Shown here: piece after piece, positions 9,549 through 18,900 of the stretch | Position numbering within the stretch: position 1 is the first letter of the stretch | Layout of the letters: each line of letters begins with the position of its first letter | DNA from: DAIMZI01 sp036734025 | GTDB lineage: Bacteria > Pseudomonadota > Alphaproteobacteria > Rhizobiales > Rhodomicrobiaceae | Assembly: GCA_036734025.1 (NCBI GenBank) | Contig: DAIMZI010000010.1 | Location: forward strand, 1 to 64,000 | Direction: 5' to 3' | DNA length: 64,000 nucleotides | The notes under the pieces: model-generated | What the model saw: only the letters and a program-made list of their open reading frames with translations | Told to the model about the DNA's origin: nothing | The model's database searches: none | Position numbers and translations under genes: made by a program

Positions 9549-10514
9549 ATGCATTTTCATTTTATCAGGGGTCAGCAGGCCACGATCGAACGTTCGGTGG
9601 TGATTACCGGGACAGGTGTTCATAGTGGCCGCCAGGTATCGCTGATCATGCACCCGGCCGAGGCCAATACGGGTGTGGTGTTCACAGTCCGCAACGATGC
9701 GGGCCGCGTCGTGAAAATTCCCGCCGACTTCCGCGCCGTCAGTAATGTGGTGCTATGCACGGTTCTCAGCAGCGATGATGGCGCGTCAGTCGCGACCGTC
9801 GAACATCTGATGGCTGCGCTGCGCGGACTTGCCGTCGACAATATCGAGATCGAAGTCGACCAGAACGAAATTCCCATCATGGACGGTAGCGCTAGCCCGT
9901 TCGTCGAAGCCATTCTCGAAGCCGGCGTGTGCCGGTTGTCGGAGCCACGCCGGTTCATCCGCGTCCTCAAACCGGTTCGCGTCGAAGATGGCGGCTCGAT
10001 CGCCGAGTTGCTTCCCCACGACGGTTTTCATCTTGATGTCGAGATTGATTTTGACACGCCCCTCATCGGCCGTCAGCGCTGGTCCGGCGAGATCACTCCC
10101 GATGTATTCAATCGTGAATTGTCGCGTGCACGCACCTTCGGTTTCATGAAGGACGTAAAGACACTCTGGCAGCATGGCCGCGCGCTCGGTTCGTCCCTGG
10201 AAAACACGATCGCGCTTGGTGATGATCGGATCATGAACCCGGAGGGTCTGCGCTTCTCGGATGAGTTTGTCCGCCACAAGGCGCTGGATGCTGTTGGTGA
10301 TCTCGCGCTTGCGGGCGCGCCGATCCTTGGTGCGTTCCGCTCCTATCGCGGTGGTCATCGCATGAATTCGCTGGTCCTGCATGCGCTCTACCGCGATCCG
10401 ACGGCGTGGACCGTTGTCGAGAGTGTCGAGCGCCCGCGCTACCGCGAAGTCGCACAGCCCGAAATGGGTTGGGGTGGCATGCCGGTTCCGGCATATGCCG
10501 CGGAGCGGAGCTAA
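9549..10514 (+). CDS. lpxC: UDP-3-O-acyl-N-acetylglucosamine deacetylase
   Basis: Zinc enzyme for the committed step of lipid A synthesis. It has 321 residues, near the family norm. Visible elements are ERSVVITGTGVHSG near the N-terminus, the zinc-ligand motif VEHLMAAL, the catalytic NEIPIMDGSA strand, HKALDAVGDLALAG with the second zinc His and Asp, and HRMNSLVLHAL near the end. Its place after ftsZ is the classic division-cluster end. The usual alphaproteobacterial followers bamD and recN are absent; the next gene is convergent. Confidence 0.97.
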   Translation: MHFHFIRGQQATIERSVVITGTGVHSGRQVSLIMHPAEANTGVVFTVRNDAGRVVKIPADFRAVSNVVLCTVLSSDDGASVATVEHLMAALRGLAVDNIEIEVDQNEIPIMDGSASPFVEAILEAGVCRLSEPRRFIRVLKPVRVEDGGSIAELLPHDGFHLDVEIDFDTPLIGRQRWSGEITPDVFNRELSRARTFGFMKDVKTLWQHGRALGSSLENTIALGDDRIMNPEGLRFSDEFVRHKALDAVGDLALAGAPILGAFRSYRGGHRMNSLVLHALYRDPTAWTVVESVERPRYREVAQPEMGWGGMPVPAYAAERS

Positions 10515-10642
10515 CCTGATCCTTTAATCGGCGACCAGCTTCCTCTGCGCAAATCTCTGCGGCACGAAATTCGTTGTGGCGACCGAATGCCAGAGCCCTT
10601 TTCCTTTTCCACCACCGGCAGAACCAGACGCCCGCGGCGAGC

Positions 10643-11893
10643 TCAGTCTTTTGCCGGGCCCGACGCCATCGGCCCCAGGGTCTGGGCGGTTGCCGGCCGG
10701 CCGGCGTCGTGACCGTCGATCATATCCTCGCGCGCATCACCATAACCGTCTATCTTCGGCTCGATCTTCTCATATTCGCTGGCTGGCAGATCGCCAATAT
10801 CGCCCAGCGCCTCTTCATCGCGCGCAAACAGCGCCGGGCTTTGCATGTATACGCTGACCAGCCGCGCCAGTGCGCTCAGCGAGTCCATATGCACGCGCTC
10901 ATAACCGTGCGAGGCGTCCAGCCCGAAGCAGATCAGCCCGGCGCGAATATCGTTACCGGCCTCCATGGCCGCCGCCAGATCGCTTCGGTAATGGTTGAAC
11001 ACGTCACGGCTGTGCTCGATATTGAAGCGCTGGCACAAATGCAGCAGGCTGCGCGTGAGGTGCCAGTCAAACGGCCCGCTCGAATCCTGCATCGCGACGG
11101 TGACGCCAAATTCCGACGTGTTCTGGATCGGCGCCAGGGTGCCATTGTCCACCGCAACCATCTCCGCGACATCGCCGTGCAGGATATGCGACGCGCCGAC
11201 CCCGACTTCTTCGGAAATCGTGAACAGCAAATGGCAATCGAGCGGCAGTGTCACGCCCGCATCCCTGATCGCCTTGGTAGCGGTCAGCACCGCGGCAACG
11301 CCGGCCTTGTCATCGAGATGGCGGGCATTGATGAAGCCGTTGCCCGAAAATTCGTGATTTGTGTCGACCGCCACAAGATCACCCACATGCAGGCCCAGCG
11401 CGGTCGTCTCTTCGGCCGTGTTCACACGTTCATCCAGCCGGATTTCGACATTGGTCCAGCTTATCGGCAGCTTATCGATATCATCCCCGTATGTGTGCCC
11501 CGAAGCCATGACCGGCAGGATGGTTCCGCGCACCTTGCGCGCATTGTCCATGAACACGGTCACGCGCGCGCCCTCGGCAAATCGGGCCGACCAGCTGCCG
11601 ACAGGCGAGATTTCCAGCCGGCCGCTGGGCTTGATGCGCTTGACGATCGCGCCGAGCGTGTCGAGATGGGTGACGATGGCCCTGTCCGGCGACTGCCTGG
11701 TCCCGCGAATATTGCCGCGTATGGCGCCGCGCCGGGTCAGTTCGAACGGCACGCCGAATTTGGTCAGTTCGCTGCACACAAATCCCACGGCCAGATCGGT
11801 CATGCCGGTCGGGCTGGGGATATTGAGCAAGGTCTTTAGCGTGGCTTGCAGATAGCCGGTGTCCATCTTGAGATCGCGCATTCGACTTGTCAT
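10643..11893 (-). CDS. Osmoprotectant NAGGN system M42 family peptidase
   Basis: A metallopeptidase of the M42/M20 fold that accompanies the genes for N-acetylglutaminylglutamine amide. Of 416 residues, the zinc-site motifs are THLDTLGAIV, NARHLDDKAGVAAVL and ISEEVGVGASH, with a later ASHGYERVH. Its proposed role, turnover of the dipeptide osmolyte, is inferred from its fixed association with ngg and asnO. The start overlaps the ngg stop by 4 bp (ATGA), indicating translational coupling; an ATG five codons in is possible. It is the last gene of a three-gene operon and is convergent with lpxC. Confidence 0.88.
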   Translation of the reverse strand: MTSRMRDLKMDTGYLQATLKTLLNIPSPTGMTDLAVGFVCSELTKFGVPFELTRRGAIRGNIRGTRQSPDRAIVTHLDTLGAIVKRIKPSGRLEISPVGSWSARFAEGARVTVFMDNARKVRGTILPVMASGHTYGDDIDKLPISWTNVEIRLDERVNTAEETTALGLHVGDLVAVDTNHEFSGNGFINARHLDDKAGVAAVLTATKAIRDAGVTLPLDCHLLFTISEEVGVGASHILHGDVAEMVAVDNGTLAPIQNTSEFGVTVAMQDSSGPFDWHLTRSLLHLCQRFNIEHSRDVFNHYRSDLAAAMEAGNDIRAGLICFGLDASHGYERVHMDSLSALARLVSVYMQSPALFARDEEALGDIGDLPASEYEKIEPKIDGYGDAREDMIDGHDAGRPATAQTLGPMASGPAKD

Positions 11894-13647
11894 CGGTTCG
11901 GCCGGCTCTTCGTTGCAGTTTGCGGGAACAGAAAGTCAATGAAACGCTCAGCGGTCGGCTGCGGCTCATGGTTCGCCAGTCCGGGGCGCTCATTGGCTTC
12001 GATGACGTGATATCGCGGCTCGCTCGGGGAGGATACGATAAAATCCAGCCCCACCACAGGCATAAGGAGAATTCGCGCCGCCTCCAGCGCAGCCTCGGCC
12101 AGTTGGGGGTGAAGCTGCGGGGTGACATCATGGATCGTGCCCCCGGTATGCAGATTGGCGGTCTTGCGCACGCTCAGCTCCCGGCTCTCGGGCAGAACGT
12201 CGTCGAAGGAAAAACCCGAGGCTGCAACGCTGCGCCGGGTTTCGTCGTCCATCGGTATGCGGCTTTCCCCGCCGGTTGCTGCCTCGCGCCGGCGTGACTG
12301 TTTTTCGATCAGTTCGCTTATCGTCAGCACGCCGTTGCCGATGATCGTGGCCGGACGGCGGATCGCCGCGGCGACCACCTCGTCATTGATCACGATGATG
12401 CGCAGGTCCTGGCCGGTAATGAATTGCTCCATCAGCACCACCGCGCACAATGAGCGCGCATGTCTGACGGCTTCGCTGACGCTTTCAGCCGTGCTCAGAT
12501 CGACGAAAACGCCACGCCCCTGCTCACCTTCCGCCGGCTTGACGACGACACGGCCATGCAGGCGCAGGAAAGCTTCCGCATCATCACTGTCTTCCACATG
12601 GATCTGCTCCGGCACGTTGAGGCCGCCGCGACGCAACAACCTCTGTGTCAGGGCCTTGTCCATGGCTCGGCTCATCGCCACCGCGCTGGTCATGTCGCTC
12701 AGGGATTCGCGGCAGGACACGGACCGGCCGCCAAACGACAGGGTGAAGAACCCGGCCTGTGCATCCTCGATCTCGACGCCAATACCGCGCCGGCGCGCCT
12801 CATCGACAATGATCCGCGCATAGATGTTGAGCTGTTCCTCCGGCGCGGGGCCCATGAAGAGCCGCTCATTGATCGTGTTCTTCTTCTTGACGCAATAGAC
12901 CGGCACCTGCTCGAAGCCGAGCTTGCGATAAAGCTGAATCGCCTGTTCGTTGTCGTGCATCACCGACAGATCCATGAAGCTTCGCCCAGCTTCGAGAAAG
13001 GCCGCCGCCAGGTTGAGCACGAGAGCGCGGCCCACGCCGGGATGCGCGGTGCGCATGTCCACGCCAAGCGCCCACAGGCTCGACCCGTTGTCGGGGTCGC
13101 CAAACGCCTTGACATGGTCCACACCCATGACGATGCCCATGATGCCGGGCTCCTGAACGCTCTCGGCAACCAGCGCCGTAACAGCTTCGGGCCTCGTGCC
13201 GTCATCAATGAAACCGCCGCGAATGGTCACCATCCCATGCGACCGGTATATCGCGTTGATGTCGTCTTCATCGGCGGACCGCGCCGGGCGGATAGTGAAG
13301 CCGGGGTGCGGTGTTTCAGGCGCGAGGTTGGCAAGCGTCAAGCGGAATGTATGTGAGGGATCAAGGAACAGCGCCTGGGGTGCATGCGACAGCACGACAT
13401 GAGGCTCGCGGACATAAAAAGCCACGTCGCGCTGGCCTTGCGCCTCGTCGCGGATGGCCTCGGCGAGATCGAGCGAATCTTCGAAGGTCTGGCCAAAGAT
13501 CAGCCGGCCCCAGCCGCAATCGACCACAGCGTTGCTCTGAACCCGTTCGGCTTCAGCACTCTCAGGCCGCGCCCCCCAATGTTTGAGCGAGGCCATGCCG
13601 GCAAGGTCTTCTGGGCTGACCCTATTGTCACGGTCCCCCATCTTCAT
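11890..13647 (-). CDS. ngg: N-acetylglutaminylglutamine synthetase (GNAT + ATP-grasp)
   Basis: Builds the N-acetylated Gln-Gln dipeptide osmolyte. The 585-residue bifunctional architecture is visible: a GNAT acetyltransferase domain at about 115-270 (GVDMRTAHPGVGRALVLNL is the acetyl-CoA loop region; NEQAIQLYRKLGFEQV the end), and an ATP-grasp ligase at about 320-575 (VVVKPAEGEQGRGVFVDL, LMEQFITGQDLRI, YHVIEANERPGL). It lies 12 bp after asnO and overlaps the peptidase gene, so the three form one operon. Assignment rests on the rare fusion plus synteny. Confidence 0.92.
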   Translation of the reverse strand: MKMGDRDNRVSPEDLAGMASLKHWGARPESAEAERVQSNAVVDCGWGRLIFGQTFEDSLDLAEAIRDEAQGQRDVAFYVREPHVVLSHAPQALFLDPSHTFRLTLANLAPETPHPGFTIRPARSADEDDINAIYRSHGMVTIRGGFIDDGTRPEAVTALVAESVQEPGIMGIVMGVDHVKAFGDPDNGSSLWALGVDMRTAHPGVGRALVLNLAAAFLEAGRSFMDLSVMHDNEQAIQLYRKLGFEQVPVYCVKKKNTINERLFMGPAPEEQLNIYARIIVDEARRRGIGVEIEDAQAGFFTLSFGGRSVSCRESLSDMTSAVAMSRAMDKALTQRLLRRGGLNVPEQIHVEDSDDAEAFLRLHGRVVVKPAEGEQGRGVFVDLSTAESVSEAVRHARSLCAVVLMEQFITGQDLRIIVINDEVVAAAIRRPATIIGNGVLTISELIEKQSRRREAATGGESRIPMDDETRRSVAASGFSFDDVLPESRELSVRKTANLHTGGTIHDVTPQLHPQLAEAALEAARILLMPVVGLDFIVSSPSEPRYHVIEANERPGLANHEPQPTAERFIDFLFPQTATKSRPNR

Positions 13648-13659
13648 GCCTCTCGGAAT

Positions 13660-15438
13660 TTAGATATTGTTGGTTTGCAACCACATTTCGAGCAGCGCTA
13701 TCTGCCATAGCTTCGACCCGCCCAGTTTCGTGATGTGCGCCGGCGGGTCCTTGAGCAACTGCCCCACATAAGCCTCCTGAAACAGCCCGCGCTCCTTTGC
13801 CCTGCGCGACGTCATCAGGTCTTGAACCATATCATAGACGGGTCCCTGAATATATTTCAGGGCCGGAACCGGAAAATAGCCCTTCGGTCGGTCGATGACC
13901 TCGGCCGGCAGCACGGTGCGCGCGACATCCTTCAAGATGCCCTTGCCGCCATCCTTCAGTTTCAGGTCGGGCGGGATGCGTGCGGCCAGTTCCACAAGCT
14001 TGTGGTCGAGGAACGGTACCCGGGCTTCCAGCCCCCAGGCCATCGTCATGTTGTCCACGCGCTTGACCGGATCGTCGGCGAGCATCACCATCGTGTCGAT
14101 CCGCAGCGCCCGATCAACCGAAGTGTCGGCTCCGGGCAAGGCGAAATGGGCTTCCACGAAGGCGCGGCTGTGATCGTCGCCGACATGATCATGCGAGATT
14201 GCCTCGGCGAATTCCCCGTGGGTGCGGTCAAAGAAGGCGCGGGCGTAATCCCCTGTGGGATCATTGCTGGCGATCATCGCCTGATACCAGTGATAGCCGC
14301 CGAATATCTCGTCAGCGCCCTGGCCCGACTGAACCACCTTTACGTGCTGCGAGACTTCTTCGGACAGCAGGAAAAAGCCGACATTGTCATGGCTGACCAT
14401 CGGTTCGGACATGGCGCGCACGACATTGGGTAGCGCCTTTATCAGGCGGTCGCTGCGGACCTGAATCTTGTAATGCTCGGTGTTGAAACGCTCGGCGATG
14501 AGATCGGAATATTTGAATTCGTTGCCCTCATCATTGCCCACCGTCTCAAAGCCGATGGAAAAGGTCTTCAGGTTGCGCTGCCCGGCTTCATCGAGCAGCC
14601 CGACGATGAGGCTGGAATCAACCCCGCCCGACAGCAGCACGCCGACCGGCACGTCAGCCACCATGCGCCGCTTGACCGCCGCGCGCAGCGCATCATGCAA
14701 CAGCTCGCGCCAGGCTGAAGCCGGCAATTCGAGATCGCTTGCCTCACGCTGAAATGTCGGCGCCCAGTAGACCTCATCCTTGCGTGTCCCATCCGCCTCG
14801 ATCACGGCGATGGTCGCCGGCGGCAATTTGCGCACTCCCTTGATCATGGTGAAAGGAGGCGGCACAACCGCGTGAAACGTCATGTAATGATGCAGCGCGA
14901 CGGGGTCGATGGTGGTATCGACGTCGCCCGCAGCTATCAGCGCCGGCAGGGTGGAGGCAAAGCGCAGCGTCAGACCGCCACGCGATTCGGCGAAATAAAG
15001 CGGCTTGATCCCGAGCCGGTCGCGCGCCAGCACCACACGCCCGCTGTCGCGCTCATGGATGGCGAAGGCAAACATGCCGTTGAACCGCTTGACACAGTGT
15101 GGCCCCCATTGCGCATAGGCCTTGAGGATGACTTCAGTGTCGCTGTGCGAAAAGAAGTTATGGCCCAGTGTCTTCAGTTCATCGCGCAGCTCGCGGTAGT
15201 TGTAGATGCAGCCGTTGAACGCAATGCTCAGACCGAGGCTTGCGTCGGTCATCGGCTGCTGGGCCTGTTCGCTCAGGTCGATGATCTTCAGCCGCCGATG
15301 CGCCAGCCCCGTCGGGCCGTGGGCGATCTGGCCTGATCCATCGGGGCCGCGCGGGGCCATGCAGGCCGCCATGCGATCGAGCGCGACGGCGGATGCCGCC
15401 TTGTTGTCGAAATTCAGTTCTCCGCAAAAGCCACACAT
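13660..15438 (-). CDS. asnO: N-acetylglutaminylglutamine amidotransferase (AsnB-like)
   Basis: Class II glutamine-dependent amidotransferase that amidates N-acetylglutaminylglutamine to give NAGGN. N-terminal nucleophile Cys2 (MCGFCGEL), then HRRLKIIDLS, FNGCIYNYREL and DTEVILKAY of the glutaminase domain (1-210). The synthetase domain has the PP-loop LLSGGVDSSLIVG and later SGQGADEIFGGYHWY. At 592 residues it matches AsnO-type enzymes. By sequence alone it would be called asparagine synthetase; the ngg and M42 neighbours decide in favour of osmolyte synthesis. Salt induction is expected from known NAGGN systems but not shown here. Confidence 0.92.
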   Translation of the reverse strand: MCGFCGELNFDNKAASAVALDRMAACMAPRGPDGSGQIAHGPTGLAHRRLKIIDLSEQAQQPMTDASLGLSIAFNGCIYNYRELRDELKTLGHNFFSHSDTEVILKAYAQWGPHCVKRFNGMFAFAIHERDSGRVVLARDRLGIKPLYFAESRGGLTLRFASTLPALIAAGDVDTTIDPVALHHYMTFHAVVPPPFTMIKGVRKLPPATIAVIEADGTRKDEVYWAPTFQREASDLELPASAWRELLHDALRAAVKRRMVADVPVGVLLSGGVDSSLIVGLLDEAGQRNLKTFSIGFETVGNDEGNEFKYSDLIAERFNTEHYKIQVRSDRLIKALPNVVRAMSEPMVSHDNVGFFLLSEEVSQHVKVVQSGQGADEIFGGYHWYQAMIASNDPTGDYARAFFDRTHGEFAEAISHDHVGDDHSRAFVEAHFALPGADTSVDRALRIDTMVMLADDPVKRVDNMTMAWGLEARVPFLDHKLVELAARIPPDLKLKDGGKGILKDVARTVLPAEVIDRPKGYFPVPALKYIQGPVYDMVQDLMTSRRAKERGLFQEAYVGQLLKDPPAHITKLGGSKLWQIALLEMWLQTNNI

Positions 15439-15992
15439 GGGTTGATTTACGTCTTTCCTCGCAGGATTTTTCGAAAACCTGGACGCCCTGGGTCGATGGT
15501 GTCGGGCCGCAATTTACGATATCGCTCAGTTGCGTGAAGACACGCGCCTCTGTCGGCTTGTGCCCTCAAGGCCCATTGCCCGCATCCGGTGCGAGGCGTG
15601 TTTGCCCGTGAATTGGCGGCAGGTGCGATGCCACGATCTGACTGGGTGGTTGATATTTTCGCAGGTCAGCATAACGCCGGCACGGCAAATTCGCAAATTC
15701 GGCGCCAGCGAAGCAAAGAGCCGGCCTTTGGCATCTTTTTTGTGTCCCTCAACAGCCACAATCAACGCAATTGACTAGACGCGCCAGTGGCAAATGTGTT
15801 ACTCAAGTGTAAATATTGATTTCATGTTGGATGACCCACGATAAAGGGCAGGAGCAATCCGGCCCTTTTTTGTTGGCTTGCGGCAGGCTTGATGTTTGCC
15901 TTGGGGCCGCCTGGCCGCGCTTTTCCAGATCCTCCGACATCCGGCTGCCACACTGCTTCCCGACGCATGTGATGCCTGCAGCAGATCAGCAA
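15439..15992. other. 554-bp non-coding region upstream of the NAGGN operon
   Basis: The region holds the promoter region of asnO (minus strand) and, on the plus strand, a short transcription-unit candidate that ends at an intrinsic terminator. No frame has a convincing protein. The stretch near 15655-15830 is distinctly AT-richer than the surrounding genes. No clear sigma70 pair for asnO was recognised. Confidence 0.45.
15843..15871 (+). terminator. intrinsic terminator of an unassigned plus-strand transcript
   Basis: AAAGGGC (15843-15849) pairs with GCCCTTT (15862-15868), 7 bp around a 12-nt loop, and the 3' arm runs into six T residues (15866-15871). On the minus strand the T-tract is lacking, so it cannot serve the gene ending at 15993 well. 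No plus-strand protein precedes it; the likely source is a short RNA starting somewhere after a TTGACT box at 15771-15776. Confidence 0.55.
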
Positions 15993-18900
15993 TCAGCGTG
16001 TCAGCGGTGGTGAACTGCTTTCGCGCGTACCAGATTGCGATGTCTTTTCTTCTTGCGGGATGATCTGCGGCGCTTCCTGGTCGAATTCGAAGATTTGACG
16101 CAGGAAGCCAGGCGCAACGGCCGAGACCGGATTGACCAGCACCTGTGGATTGTCGATATTGCCTTTCACAGCGAATGTAATGCCCAGAACCCCTTCGCCG
16201 CTGCGACTGGTAAGCAAATCGCCGATGATCGGCACTGCCGCGATCGCGGCGTTCAGGCCATACACCGGCACATAAGTACCCGACAGGTCGATCAACTCGC
16301 GCTTCATGTCCATGCGCCCGCGCATGGTCGCGCCAAGCAGAGGCCCGTTGATCGCGGCGTCACGCAGGATGAATTGCCCTTGCCCGACGGAAAACGCGAT
16401 CTTCATCGAGTCGAAGTCTATCTGCGTGCGGCGCACTTTCGGCCTGCCGTCGCCCGTCTGAGGCCTGAACGGGGCGCTGTCGCTGCCAAACAGCACTTCA
16501 TCAACCACCTGATCGCCCAGGATCTTGAAATTGCGCGCATAAAGCACGCCGATCTGGTCCGCGACGCCGAGCCCATCCAGGTTGACGCGCAAGGAGGTTT
16601 CGCCGCGATACATGCGCGAATACAGACCCACTAGCCGGAAGGCCGCGCCGGCGTCCGTCGCTTCGGCCAGAAGGTAGCGCGGCTCGCCGGCCTTTTGCTC
16701 CAGGCGCACCGCCAGTGGAGCTTGGCCGGCTAGGCGGCCGTTTATGCTGAGCGCCGTCAGCTTGCCGCCGCGCTTTTGCGCGCTCATTGTCAAGTTGTTG
16801 ATCGTTGAGTCGAAGTAGCCGATCACCGTGCCGATCTCGGCCTGAATATCCAACCCCCATTTGGATTCGGAGCGCTCGGGCTGATCGTCCGTCAGCTTGC
16901 CCTGCGAAAACAGCGAGCGGAAAAGCTGGCGTCCGTCATAGCTGTCGCCGCGTGCGCGAATACGCCAGATATTGTCATCGTCGCGCCGCCCCGCGACCTG
17001 GAGCCGCGTCAGCAGACCAGGCGAAAAAGTCGGGAAATCGAACGACACCGGCAGTCCGTCGTCGCCCAGTGTGATCGTACCTGACATGGCGATATTATCG
17101 CCGAGCACGCGAAAATCGGACAGGACCGTCTGGGGCTCGCCGCTATCGGTGATCTCGAACGTCAGCACCGCATTCTCGCCTGGCGGCTTGCGCTGGGCCA
17201 CGTTGATCAAGAGCAGTTCGGCGCTTGTCAGATCGCCCTGAAACCGCATGTGTTTGGCCCCGTCTCGAGGCGTGATCAGCAATTCGATCGGGACGGGACC
17301 GCGAATTACGTGATTGACGTCAAAGCCGAGTTGCGTGCGCGCCTGCTCATCGAGGATCGCGCGCAGCCGCAGACCAGGCTGTTTGTCGTCGGGCGCCTTG
17401 AACAGCTTGTGCCATGAGACATTCACCGGCACCCCGTTCACCTCGATCAGCCCCTCGGCATGCAGCGCGCGCTCCGTGATATTGAAGCCGAGCTTGCCGC
17501 CATTTACGCCGAACCGGCCGAACAGACCAGTCGTCCGCGGATCCTTTAGTTCCGCGCGGCCGAGGATCGTCAATTGCTCGAAGTCGAGATCAGCGAGCAG
17601 CGGAAATTTCAGATTGAACGTGCCTTGCGTCGTGCCGGACATCTCCGGCTGCTTCATGTCGATTGCCTTCAGATAGCCGAGCGGCTCATGGTCTATAAGC
17701 GCCATTGTTGCGCTCGCCTGTGCATCCACGCGGAAATTGACTTCCGCGACCGGGATGTCGGGGCGCAGATCGCCGATGACAATCTGACCGTTCTGCACCT
17801 CGATGTCCTGCTGCCCGGCAATTCGTATCTGTCCTGAGGGCACATTGAACAGGAACCTGCGACCCTTCAGCATGCCGGTTCCCGGACCCGTGCGCAGCTC
17901 GGGCATGCCCTTGATGTAGCGAATGCTGAGCTGGTCCACGCCAAAGCGCACATCCACTGCCTCGGGGCCGATGTCGCCGCCCTCTTCCAGCGCGGCCAGC
18001 ACGCCGCCGGGGATGGCAACATCGAAGCCGCCGCCCGTAATGGTTCCCGCGCTGACGGATTCGCCCACCCATTCGCGCGCGCCCGGTGCGACTAATTTTG
18101 GCCAGATGAGCTTGAGGAAAGCCACCGGCATCTGGCTGATCTCTCCGGTCATGGCCAGCGCGGGCGAGCCCGGCGCATCGGTGATCGTGCCGCGCGCCTC
18201 GATAAACGCGTCTGCCGCCTGAATGCGAAAACCATCCAGCGTGATGAGCTTGCCGCCTTCTTCCACACGGCCGCGTGCGACAAGGCCATCGAGCGGAATG
18301 GCCGGCAAGCCAAACTGTTCAGCAGCCAGCGCAATCTGTGTCGTACGCAAGGCGAACTCCCAGCTGGGCGGGGCAGCTTCACCGGACGTCGCCGGAGCGC
18401 TGATGCGGTTGGCCTCGCCGACCAGCGTCATGCGGCTCTGCCCCCAGCGAAACTCGGCCGGCTCGACGAGCAAACGGCCTTCCTCGCGCGAATAGGAAAA
18501 ACGCAAGTCGGCGCTGTCGATCTCGGCGGGGTGCTTCTCGCTCCATGGCGCGAAAATACGGCCTTTGCCGAGACTGATCTCGCCGGCTGCCTCGCTAAGC
18601 GCGCCGTCCTGCGCCAGATCGACGCTCAGCGAAGCGGTGATCGGCGCATCCCAGATACGCAATGATTCCAGATAGGGGAAATCCTCGCCAAGATCACGCG
18701 GCACGACATTGTCGAGGCTGACCTTGAGACCGAGCCCACCCGAACGATGCGATTGCATCGCCTCGAAATCGATCGAAAAGCCGCGGCGATCGGTCCCCAG
18801 GTCGGCGCGTCCCTGAATGATCGTGCGCTGCTCGCGGTGAACCAGATCGATCTCGAGTTCGGATACATACCAGCGGGTGACACGGTTTTCCCGCGCCAGG

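Noticed and set aside
10574..11839. 421-residue plus-strand frame opposite the M42 peptidase
   Set aside because: Shadow of the well-supported minus-strand operon; no signature or ribosome-binding site.
13660..15438. Annotation as plain asparagine synthetase (asnB)
   Set aside because: Neighbouring ngg and M42 genes and operon coupling identify the NAGGN amidotransferase.
15530..15778. 82-residue frame upstream of the NAGGN operon
   Set aside because: No start context, not family-like; the region is treated as non-coding.
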